This document shows, piece after piece, positions 1 through 5,622 of a stretch of DNA of 6,767 nucleotides. The translations under genes and the position numbers were made by a program. The notes below the pieces were generated by a model. It made no database searches, was not told where the DNA came from, and saw nothing but the letters and a program-made list of their open reading frames with translations. Where the stretch lies: contig JAKLGF010000022.1 of assembly GCA_022710815.1 (NCBI GenBank), forward strand, positions 1 to 6,767, given 5' to 3'. Each line of letters opens with the position of its first letter. Position 1 is the stretch's first letter. The stretch is from Patescibacteria group bacterium (GTDB taxonomy: Bacteria; Patescibacteriota; Minisyncoccia; Minisyncoccales; JAGOPM01).

Positions 1-1
1 T

Positions 2-919
2 ATTCCTTCTAAAGTCTTATCCAGCTTTATTGCCAATATCCCTGAAGACAAGGTTTCTTTGGATTTGAAAGAAACCACAGTTAAAATAGATGCTAAGAAT
101 TACAAAACTCAGATCAAGGGAATCAGTGCTCAGGAATTCCCAATAATCCCAGACATTGAAACAACTGAATACATTGAAATTGAGGCTCAGCCTTTTTGTG
201 AAGCCATTGCCTCGATTATTAGTTTTTGTAATCAAAACCAATCTCGCCCAGAATTATCCGGTGTCTATTTAAACTTTAGCAAAGACAGTATTGATTTTGT
301 TGCTACTGATAGTTTTAGATTAGCTGAAAAGACAATTTCTTTAAAAACTCCAATTAAAGGAGACTTTGCTTTTATCCTTCCTCAGAAAACTGCTGCTGAA
401 TTAGTAAATATCTTTTCTGAAGAACAAAAAGTCAGAGTTTACTATTCTGCTAACCAGGTTTTGTTTGAATCATATTTTGCTGAAACCAAACAACCCAAGA
501 TTCAATTGAATTCTACTTTGATCCAAGGGAATTATCCTCCTTACAAAGACTTGGTTCCTCAGAAGTTCTCCACAATAATTACTCTTAATAGGGATGAATT
601 CATTAACCAATTAAAAGCAGCTAGTTTGTTTTCTACTAAAACCAATGAAGTCAGACTAGAATTAAATTCTAAATCCAAGAGTATTAGTATCTTTTCTCAA
701 AACCCAGACATTGGAGAAAATGAATCCAATATGGAAGCAGATATTTCTGGAAAAGATTTAACAGTTAATTTCAATTACCGATTCTTGTTAGAAGGAGCCT
801 CAGCTATTAAAACTAAGAATATTAGTTTTGAACTTAACACTGAAGAAGCACCGGCTGTTATCAAGCCGATGGGGGAGAAGAACTTCACTTATCTAGTTAT
901 GCCAGTCCGCTCTGTTTAA
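2..919 (+). CDS. dnaN: DNA polymerase III beta subunit (sliding clamp), 3' part
   Basis: This is the beta clamp, the ring that tethers the replicative DNA polymerase and many repair proteins to DNA. The frame is open from base 2, so the 5' end lies outside the window: 305 residues are visible, and about 60-75 N-terminal residues are missing relative to the usual 365-380. The fragment opens with IPSKVLSSFIANIPEDKV, typical of the end of clamp domain I. Domain II contains ATDSFRLAEK (visible residues about 101-110), matching the family ATDxxRLA strand that lines the partner-binding pocket. Domain III begins near ITLNRDEFINQLKAAS. The protein ends YLVMPVRSV, matching the clamp C-terminal MPxR signature plus one or two extra residues. 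The TTG at base 59 is an internal Leu codon and not the start. Its TAA shares bases TTAA with the stop of the convergent PBP gene. No dnaA or recF is visible alongside. Identification is firm; the promoter is out of view. Confidence 0.96.
   Translation: MPSKVLSSFIANIPEDKVSLDLKETTVKIDAKNYKTQIKGISAQEFPIIPDIETTEYIEIEAQPFCEAIASIISFCNQNQSRPELSGVYLNFSKDSIDFVATDSFRLAEKTISLKTPIKGDFAFILPQKTAAELVNIFSEEQKVRVYYSANQVLFESYFAETKQPKIQLNSTLIQGNYPPYKDLVPQKFSTIITLNRDEFINQLKAASLFSTKTNEVRLELNSKSKSISIFSQNPDIGENESNMEADISGKDLTVNFNYRFLLEGASAIKTKNISFELNTEEAPAVIKPMGEKNFTYLVMPVRSV
842..871 (-). terminator. Possible terminator hairpin of the PBP gene, inside dnaN
   Basis: Read on the minus strand, CATCGGCT (871-864) pairs with AGCCGGTG (856-849) across a 7-nt loop. 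This gives an 8-bp stem with one G-U wobble, starting about 45 nt after the PBP stop codon. On the plus strand the wobble becomes an A-C mismatch, so the hairpin favours minus-strand RNA. The following tract, CTTCTTC, is only moderately U-rich, so intrinsic termination would be weak. It lies in codons of dnaN, so the pairing could also be coincidental. Confidence 0.33.
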
Positions 920-2832
920 GGAGCATTGAATTCCTGGTTTAAACCACTAGTGAGTAAATAGTATTGAAGATAGTTATGAAAGATCGGCCCGGCTAAAACC
1001 TCGCTGATCTTTTTAGTTGGGGAGTTATTGTTGTTTCCTACCCAAACTCCTACTACGATATTAGGAGTGTAGCCAATAACCCAACCATCTCGGGAATCAT
1101 TGGAAGTACCTGTTTTAACAGCTACTTTGAAATTATCAAAATACAAAGTTGATCTATACCCAAAGATAGGAGCTCTAGCATTGTTATCAGATAAAACATC
1201 ATTTAAAACTCTGCAAGCCTGGGTGTCTAAAACTTTTTCCGGCATTGATTTGAATTCCTTGATAATGTTTCCATTAGCGTCTTCAATCTTTAAGATTGGG
1301 GTATAGGGGACTTTGTTTCCTTCGGTAGCAAAAGCTCCATAAGCTGAAGCCATTTCAATTAATCTTACTTCCCAGCCTCCTAAAACAATTGAAGGTCCAA
1401 AAGGAGGATTGAGTGTTGTTAAGCCCAAGCTCTGAGCTGTTTTGATAGTATCATCCAAGCCAGCCATGTAGAGCAAAACTTTAACAGCCGGGATATTTAA
1501 AGATTGAGCTAAAGAATCTCTTAATGTTACATCGCCTCTAAAAAGTCCATCATAGTTTTTGGGGATATAGTCTTTTCCTCCCCAGGTTCCAAAATTAGTT
1601 AATTCATCTTTAACAATTGTTTTGTCATCAAATCCTTTTTGGAAAGCAGTAACATAGGCAAAAGGTTTGAAAGATGATCCTGGTTGTCTTTTGCCATAAG
1701 TTACCATATTGACCATTGGGTCAAAGAGGCAGTTAGATTCACACGTAGATGGCTCAGAAGTGGCCCAGAAATCCTTGGAACCAACCAAGCTGAGTATTTG
1801 TCCATTCTTGGGGTCTAAGGCCACTAAGGCGGCATTGTGTGCGTTGTACTTGAGGTTCTGAAGAGCAGTTGCTTTAACTGCTTTTTCTGCTTGTTCTTGA
1901 AGAGCCCAATCTAAGGTAGTATATACTTTTAATCCGTTTTCTTTTAAAAAGTCTTCTCCAAATTCATTGAGTAAATAGTCTCTGACATACAAGGAAAAAT
2001 GAGGGGCTAAAAGATTACCTCCATCTTTGGCAAAAACTAGTTTCTCTTTTTTAGCAGTATCAGCTTGTTCTTGAGTGATAAAATGTTCTCCCACCATTCT
2101 GGGTAAAACATAATTGTCTCTGCGCTTAGTTAAGTCTTCTAGATTGCCTCCAAAAGGGGAGAAGTAGCAAGGTCTTTGAATCATAGCAGCCAAAAGGCTG
2201 GACTCAGCTAAATCTAAATCTGTTACTGGCTTGCCAAAATATGTTTTGCTGGCTTGCTGAACTCCATTCATATTGTGGCAATAAGGGACGCGGTTTAAAT
2301 ACCATTCCAAGATCTGGTCTTTGGTATAGCGCCTTTCTAATTCCAAAGATAATATTATTTCCTTAATTTTTCTGGGAATAGTTTTTTCAGTAGAAAGTAA
2401 AGAAGTTCTAATCAACTGTTGGGTTATTGTTGATCCTCCCACTCCTAATTCTTTTCTGGCAAAGTTAATTCTCAAAGACCTTAAAATACCATTGGGATCT
2501 ATTCCTTGGTGATTGTAGAAATTAGCATCTTCAGAAGCTATCACAGCATCAATTAAAGATTTGGGCATTTTCTTGATATCCACATTTTCCTGTGAGGCTG
2601 AGCCCAAGGTATACAAAAGAGTTTTCCCGGTGCGGTCATAGAGTCTGGTCGGCTGGCTGACCTGGATTTCGCTAAAGAATTCTGGTTGAGGTAAGTCTTT
2701 GGCAAAATAGATAAAGGCCAAGAGCCCAGCAATGATTCCAATAAGGAGAATATATACTAGGCACACAAAAAACCACCTCAAAACAGTGGTCCATTTAATA
2801 TCCTTTGAATTAAAGATTGTCTTGTAAGCCAT
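916..2832 (-). CDS. mrcA: Class A penicillin-binding protein 1A (transglycosylase/transpeptidase)
   Basis: This is a bifunctional peptidoglycan synthase of 638 residues: it polymerises lipid II glycan strands and cross-links the stem peptides outside the membrane. Residues 1-17 are cytoplasmic and basic, and about 18-43 form one membrane anchor. The GT51 glycosyltransferase domain spans about 70-245, with the catalytic Glu101 in EDANFYNHQGID, GGSTITQQL at 132-140 and ILEWYLN at 174-180. The transpeptidase domain spans about 330-620, with nucleophile Ser386 in SSFK (386-389), SLN (444-446) and KTG (573-575). All catalytic motifs are intact. Cys364 and Cys368 flank a short insertion just before the nucleophile and could form a disulfide. 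The start ATG has no Shine-Dalgarno; upstream is only A/T. The gene diverges from tyrS across 43 bp, and its TAA shares TTAA with the dnaN stop. Family assignment is firm. The symbol is a family-level choice among ponA, mrcA and pbpF type names. Confidence 0.96.
   Translation of the reverse strand: MAYKTIFNSKDIKWTTVLRWFFVCLVYILLIGIIAGLLAFIYFAKDLPQPEFFSEIQVSQPTRLYDRTGKTLLYTLGSASQENVDIKKMPKSLIDAVIASEDANFYNHQGIDPNGILRSLRINFARKELGVGGSTITQQLIRTSLLSTEKTIPRKIKEIILSLELERRYTKDQILEWYLNRVPYCHNMNGVQQASKTYFGKPVTDLDLAESSLLAAMIQRPCYFSPFGGNLEDLTKRRDNYVLPRMVGEHFITQEQADTAKKEKLVFAKDGGNLLAPHFSLYVRDYLLNEFGEDFLKENGLKVYTTLDWALQEQAEKAVKATALQNLKYNAHNAALVALDPKNGQILSLVGSKDFWATSEPSTCESNCLFDPMVNMVTYGKRQPGSSFKPFAYVTAFQKGFDDKTIVKDELTNFGTWGGKDYIPKNYDGLFRGDVTLRDSLAQSLNIPAVKVLLYMAGLDDTIKTAQSLGLTTLNPPFGPSIVLGGWEVRLIEMASAYGAFATEGNKVPYTPILKIEDANGNIIKEFKSMPEKVLDTQACRVLNDVLSDNNARAPIFGYRSTLYFDNFKVAVKTGTSNDSRDGWVIGYTPNIVVGVWVGNNNNSPTKKISEVLAGPIFHNYLQYYLLTSGLNQEFNAP
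979..1014 (+). terminator. Probable intrinsic terminator of dnaN, inside the PBP gene
   Basis: AAAGATC (979-985) pairs perfectly with GATCTTT (1006-1012). The stem continues inward by one G-U and two G-C pairs, to 988 and 1003, giving a 10-bp stem with a 14-nt loop. The 3' arm runs straight into a five-T tract (1010-1014). It lies 60 nt after the dnaN stop on the dnaN strand and sits wholly within C-terminal codons of the opposing PBP gene. The reverse orientation has only three T after the stem, so the polarity suits dnaN. The T tract partly belongs to the stem, which lowers certainty. Confidence 0.5.
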
Positions 2833-2833
2833 T

Positions 2834-2862
2834 TTTACAAATATTTAAATTAATGATATATT
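2834..2862 (+). promoter_or_regulatory. tyrS promoter, sigma70 type with extended -10
   Basis: TTTACA (2834-2839) and TATATT (2857-2862) are separated by 17 bp, each one base from consensus. A TG at 2854-2855, one base before the -10, makes it an extended -10. Transcription would start near 2869-2870, only 6-7 nt before the tyrS ATG at 2876, leaving no room for a Shine-Dalgarno. It occupies nearly the whole 43-bp gap to the divergent PBP gene. Confidence 0.65.
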
Positions 2863-2869
2863 AAAACAA
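2841..2869 (-). promoter_or_regulatory. Possible weak promoter of the PBP gene
   Basis: On the minus strand, TTGTTT (2869-2864) is followed after 15-17 bp by A/T-rich -10-like words (TTAAAT, TAAATA or AAATAT), none closer than 4 of 6 to consensus. It overlaps the tyrS promoter entirely. Some promoter must serve the PBP gene here because tyrS diverges, but the exact hexamers are uncertain. Confidence 0.22.
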
Positions 2870-2875
2870 GAAATT

Positions 2876-4072
2876 ATGAAAGTTTCAACAGACAAGCAAA
2901 AGATAAAAGAGCTCCTAGAAAGGGGAGTGGAAGAGGTTTTTGATAAAAAACATTTAGAAAAAGAACTCCTTTCTGGCCGCCAATTAAGGATTAAACATGG
3001 AGTTGATCCTACTGGATCTAAAATCCATATTGGGAGAGCGACACAATATTGGAAATTGAAAGCCTTTCAAGACTTAGGCCATCAGATTGTGATTATTATC
3101 GGAGATTTCACAGCTAGGATTGGAGATGCTTCAGACAAGGAATCAATGAGAAGACCTTTGACTGACCAGGAAATAGAAGAGAATTTCAAAAACTACACTG
3201 ACCAGATTGGGAAAGTTTTGGATATGGAAAAAGTTGAGGTCAGATACAATAGTGAATGGCTAGCCAAGATTTCTCCCAAAGAATTAGTAGCTTTGATGCA
3301 AAACTTTACTGCTCAGCAATTAATTCAGAGAAGGAATTTCAAGGAAAGATGGGAAGCTGGTAAGCCAATTGGTTTGCATGAAATTTGCTACCCAATTTTT
3401 CAAGGCTATGATTCAGTAGCCATTAAAGCTGATGTAGAAACAGGAGGATCAGACCAACTCTTTAATTTAGGAGTGGGCAGACAATTGCAAGAACTCTTCA
3501 AACAACCACCTCAAGATATTATGACTCTAAAAATGGTTTGGGGTTTGGATGGTAGAAAAATGTCTACTAGCTGGGGTAATGTTATTAACATGACTGACGA
3601 GCCCAAGGAAATGTTTGGTAAAGTCATGTCCATGAAAGATGAGCACATAATGGAATATTTCCAATTATGTACTAATCTAGAAATGGAGAAAGTAGATCAA
3701 ATTCAAAAAGACTTAATTGATCAAGGGAATTTCAGAGATGCTAAAGCCTTGTTAGCCCAAACAATAGTTTCTATGTATCATGGCTCAGAAGCTGGCCAAA
3801 ATGCTGCTAGTGAATTTGATAGAATCTTCAAAGACAAGGAAATGCCAGAAGATATCCAAGAAGTAAAAGTATCTCAAGACAAGCTCAATATTCTAGATTT
3901 GTTGGTAGAAACAAAATTGGCCCCTTCTAAGCAAGAGGCCAAAAGACTAGTAGTGCAGGGAGGAATAAAGATTAATAATTCTGTTGTATCAGACTTCAAA
4001 CAAGAGATTGAAATCTTAGACAATATGATTGTTCAGAAAGGGAAAAGAATTTTTGTTAAAATTAAGCAATAA
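2876..4072 (+). CDS. tyrS: Tyrosyl-tRNA synthetase
   Basis: This class I aminoacyl-tRNA synthetase (398 residues, usual for the family) activates tyrosine with ATP and charges tRNA-Tyr in the cytoplasm. The catalytic Rossmann domain spans about 35-230. GVDPTG is at 42-47 and the HIGH motif appears as HIGR (51-54), with Arg in the last place. GDFTARIGDASDKES follows at 76-90, YPIFQGYDS at 172-180 and the tyrosine-pocket segment ETGGSDQ at 188-194. The KMSKS loop reads KMSTS (228-232). A C-terminal S4 RNA-binding domain covers about 337-398 (LVETKLAPSKQEAKRLVVQG). Both motif variants keep the expected spacing, so the enzyme looks active. The ATG at 2876 fits the promoter but has no Shine-Dalgarno. 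The TAA at 4070-4072 directly abuts the stop of the convergent acidic gene. Confidence 0.97.
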   Translation: MKVSTDKQKIKELLERGVEEVFDKKHLEKELLSGRQLRIKHGVDPTGSKIHIGRATQYWKLKAFQDLGHQIVIIIGDFTARIGDASDKESMRRPLTDQEIEENFKNYTDQIGKVLDMEKVEVRYNSEWLAKISPKELVALMQNFTAQQLIQRRNFKERWEAGKPIGLHEICYPIFQGYDSVAIKADVETGGSDQLFNLGVGRQLQELFKQPPQDIMTLKMVWGLDGRKMSTSWGNVINMTDEPKEMFGKVMSMKDEHIMEYFQLCTNLEMEKVDQIQKDLIDQGNFRDAKALLAQTIVSMYHGSEAGQNAASEFDRIFKDKEMPEDIQEVKVSQDKLNILDLLVETKLAPSKQEAKRLVVQGGIKINNSVVSDFKQEIEILDNMIVQKGKRIFVKIKQ

Positions 4073-4291
4073 TTAAAAACCCTCTTCGTTGTTTTCGTTC
4101 TCAAAATCATCGTCCTCGATAAATCCGTCCCAATCATCTCCATTTTCGTCTTCTTTTTCCGGATCAAAATCATCCGGCTCTTTGTCTAAATCTTCTTCGG
4201 GCTCTTCCTCGGGAGTTTTGTCTTTTTCTTCCTCCTCGTCATCATTTTTTCTGCCCATGTAAAAAAGATTTTGGTATTCTTCTTGTTTCAT
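4073..4291 (-). CDS. Small, extremely acidic hypothetical protein
   Basis: I do not recognise this 72-residue protein. About 35 of 72 residues are Asp or Glu against 7 Lys/Arg, so net charge is near -28. There is no membrane segment, no signal peptide and no cysteine. A short N-terminal part (MKQEEYQNLFYMGRK) contains the few hydrophobic and basic residues; the rest is a low-complexity acidic tract with scattered Phe, Trp and Pro, probably disordered. The ATG at 4291 is chosen because a perfect-hexamer promoter would start transcription about 18-20 nt before it; an internal ATG at 4258 is the alternative. There is no Shine-Dalgarno. It is a separate unit from ruvC and abuts tyrS at its 3' end. 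Acidic proteins of this sort can act as nucleic-acid mimics, RNA polymerase delta-like tails or chaperone partners, but nothing here selects among them. That it is a gene rests on the promoter, an uninterrupted frame filling the gap exactly, and strongly biased composition. Confidence 0.75.
   Translation of the reverse strand: MKQEEYQNLFYMGRKNDDEEEEKDKTPEEEPEEDLDKEPDDFDPEKEDENGDDWDGFIEDDDFENENNEEGF
4159..4184 (+). terminator. Weak terminator-like hairpin after tyrS
   Basis: CCGGAT (4159-4164) and ATCCGG (4172-4177) form a perfect 6-bp stem with a 7-nt loop, 87 nt after the tyrS stop, followed by CTCTTTG on the tyrS strand. On the opposite strand the hairpin is followed by A-rich sequence, so only the plus orientation makes sense. 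The U tract is interrupted, and the sequence encodes acidic repeats (PDDFDPE), so the symmetry may be a coding by-product. Confidence 0.25.
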
Positions 4292-4316
4292 AATTATTTT
4301 TTATTGCTTTTGAAAA

Positions 4317-4344
4317 ATTATATCTTTTTGGTAAATGATGTCAA
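4317..4344 (-). promoter_or_regulatory. Perfect-hexamer promoter of the acidic gene
   Basis: On the minus strand, TTGACA (4344-4339) and TATAAT (4322-4317) are both exact consensus with a 16-bp spacer. The -35 box contains the TGA stop codon of ruvC (4343-4341). Transcription would begin near 4310, giving a leader of about 18-20 nt that is A/U-rich and lacks a Shine-Dalgarno. This predicts strong, constitutive-type expression. Confidence 0.8.
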
Positions 4345-4838
4345 GACTTTTTTGTGAGTTTGGCAAACTTGTAGGAATTGGCGCAACAGATAGCCAGGCT
4401 CAGGGCATCAGCAGCATCATCGGGGCGGGGGATAGACTCTAGTCCTAAAATCATTTGGACCATTTTCTGGATTTGTTTTTTGTTAGCCTTGCCATATCCA
4501 GTTATGGCCATTTTAGCCTGCAAAGGGGTGAATTCAAATAAAGGGACTTTGGCAACAGAAGCTTCTAAAAGCACTACTCCTCGGGACTGGCTAACAGTGA
4601 TTACTGTTTTAGCATTCTTGAAGAAGAAAATCTTTTCCACAGAAATTAAATCAGGCTGGTATTTCTTGAAAAGCTTTTTCATTTCCTGGGAAACAATTTG
4701 GAGTCTCTTGCCATCAGGCATTCCAGCTGGAGTAGAAATGACTCCGCAATTGATATATTCCAGTTTGTTGTTAGGTAGTCTTTTGATAACCCCAAAACCA
4801 GTAGTAGCTGTTCCAGGATCAATGCCAAGGATAATCAT
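4341..4838 (-). CDS. ruvC: Holliday junction resolvase RuvC
   Basis: RuvC is the endonuclease that cuts Holliday junctions symmetrically after RuvAB branch migration. At 165 residues it is full length for the family. It starts MIILGIDPGTATTGFGVI, carrying catalytic Asp7. Glu68 lies in VEKIFFFKNAKT, and the last acidic pair is in DDAADALSLAI (Asp141 and Asp144 by alignment to the family DAADALA motif). The conserved FTPLQAKMAITGYGKANKKQ segment is at 103-122. All metal-binding acids are present. Only 3 bp separate it from the yebC stop, so it is almost certainly co-transcribed from the yebC promoter and perhaps coupled in translation; the ATG has only a weak AAG-type upstream context. It is the only gene here ending in TGA, and that stop is embedded in the -35 box of the next gene. 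No intrinsic terminator is seen after it. Confidence 0.97.
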   Translation of the reverse strand: MIILGIDPGTATTGFGVIKRLPNNKLEYINCGVISTPAGMPDGKRLQIVSQEMKKLFKKYQPDLISVEKIFFFKNAKTVITVSQSRGVVLLEASVAKVPLFEFTPLQAKMAITGYGKANKKQIQKMVQMILGLESIPRPDDAADALSLAICCANSYKFAKLTKKS

Positions 4839-4841
4839 AAA

Positions 4842-5579
4842 TTATTCTTGGAAATCAACATTGGTATAGACATTTTGGATGTCATCATTGTCATCCAATT
4901 CTTCTAAGAGTTTCTTGACGTTTTCTTGTGCCCTCAGATCAATTTGCTTTACATCTTTAGCAAACCAACCAAAGCTGGCTGATTCAATTTTGACTCCTGC
5001 ATCTTCTAAGGCTTTTTTGGTTTTTTCTAATTCTGGGATTGAGGTAAAAATTGAGCAGAAAGTTGAATCAATAGCAATATCTTGAGCTCCAGCATCAATA
5101 GCTAACATTTCTAATTCATCAGCTGGCTTGCTGTTTTGGGAGAGATCAATAACAATCAGTCCTTTTCTTTCAAACATCCATTTAAGGGTTCCTTCAGGAA
5201 CTAATTTTCCTCCTAGCTTAGCTAATATTTTTTTAATATCTCCTAGGGTTCTGTTTTTGTTGTCTGTAATAGCTTCAACTAAAACAGCAGCATCTTCAGG
5301 CTGTTTTAAAACTTCTAACATTACTTCTTCTAAGACTTCAGCATCAGCTCCGCCTCCAGTAGCTTTTTTAATAACCCTCTCAATATTGTCTTTAGGCATG
5401 TTTACAGAACGTGCCTTTTCAAAGATCATCTTGAGCTTGTTATTAGAATCAGGGTTGGCTCCGCCTTCTTTGATAGCAATAGCAATTTCTCTAGAAATCT
5501 TAGAGAAAACTTTTCCTCTCTTAGCGTCTTCAGCCCCTTTCTTGTGTTTGATTGTTGCCCAATGGGAATGTCCAGACAT
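4842..5579 (-). CDS. yebC: YebC/TACO1 family protein
   Basis: This is a cytoplasmic protein of 245 residues in the YebC/PmpR/TACO1 family, described as DNA-binding regulators and, in mitochondria and some bacteria, as translation factors aiding difficult sequences such as proline runs. The start MSGHSHWATIKHKKGAEDAKRGK is the family signature. NMPKDNIERVIKKATG is at 60-75, TDNKNRTLGDIKKIL at 105-119 and FERKG at 136-140. The C-terminus reads LEELDDNDDIQNVYTNVDF. The usual YEGYGPGG segment before the TDNKNRT motif is replaced by EVLKQPEDAAV, a noticeable departure. It lies between ruvB (34 bp upstream) and ruvC (3 bp downstream); yebC next to ruvC is a widespread arrangement. A promoter overlapping the end of ruvB places the start about 8 nt before the ATG, with no Shine-Dalgarno. 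Confidence 0.95.
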   Translation of the reverse strand: MSGHSHWATIKHKKGAEDAKRGKVFSKISREIAIAIKEGGANPDSNNKLKMIFEKARSVNMPKDNIERVIKKATGGGADAEVLEEVMLEVLKQPEDAAVLVEAITDNKNRTLGDIKKILAKLGGKLVPEGTLKWMFERKGLIVIDLSQNSKPADELEMLAIDAGAQDIAIDSTFCSIFTSIPELEKTKKALEDAGVKIESASFGWFAKDVKQIDLRAQENVKKLLEELDDNDDIQNVYTNVDFQE

Positions 5580-5593
5580 AGTATTTTGGTTAT

Positions 5594-5622
5594 GTTATAT
5601 TACAAAACTTAGATTAAAGCAA
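5594..5622 (-). promoter_or_regulatory. yebC-ruvC promoter at the end of ruvB
   Basis: On the minus strand, TTGCTT (5622-5617) and TATAAC (5599-5594) are separated by 17 bp, matching consensus at 4 of 6 and 5 of 6 positions. The -35 hexamer forms the last codons of ruvB and the ruvB stop lies in the spacer. The predicted start near 5587 leaves about 8 nt before the yebC ATG. It would let yebC-ruvC be transcribed independently of ruvB. Confidence 0.55.

Noticed and set aside
17..241. Minus-strand frame opposite dnaN, and similar short frames at 1100-1306, 2553-2741, 4879-5085 and 6469-6654
   Set aside because: All lie inside strongly supported genes on the other strand or in another frame, with no recognisable protein family.
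935..946. 12-bp perfect palindrome TGGTTTAAACCA near the PBP 3' end
   Set aside because: There is no second copy in the window, no T tract for termination and no promoter nearby. It encodes ordinary C-terminal PBP residues and is probably chance.
4292..4340. Terminator for the ruvB-yebC-ruvC series in the 49-bp gap
   Set aside because: No stem of useful length exists. The gap is filled by the promoter and A/T-rich leader of the acidic gene.
4341..4343. Alternative genetic code with TGA as sense (ruvC continuing past 4341)
   Set aside because: RuvC is already full length at the TGA, and no other gene in the window contains an in-frame TGA.
4378..4869. Open plus-strand frame of 163 codons opposite ruvC
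   Set aside because: RuvC on the minus strand carries every catalytic residue. The opposite frame has no recognisable domain or promoter, and it runs past the ruvC start into yebC.
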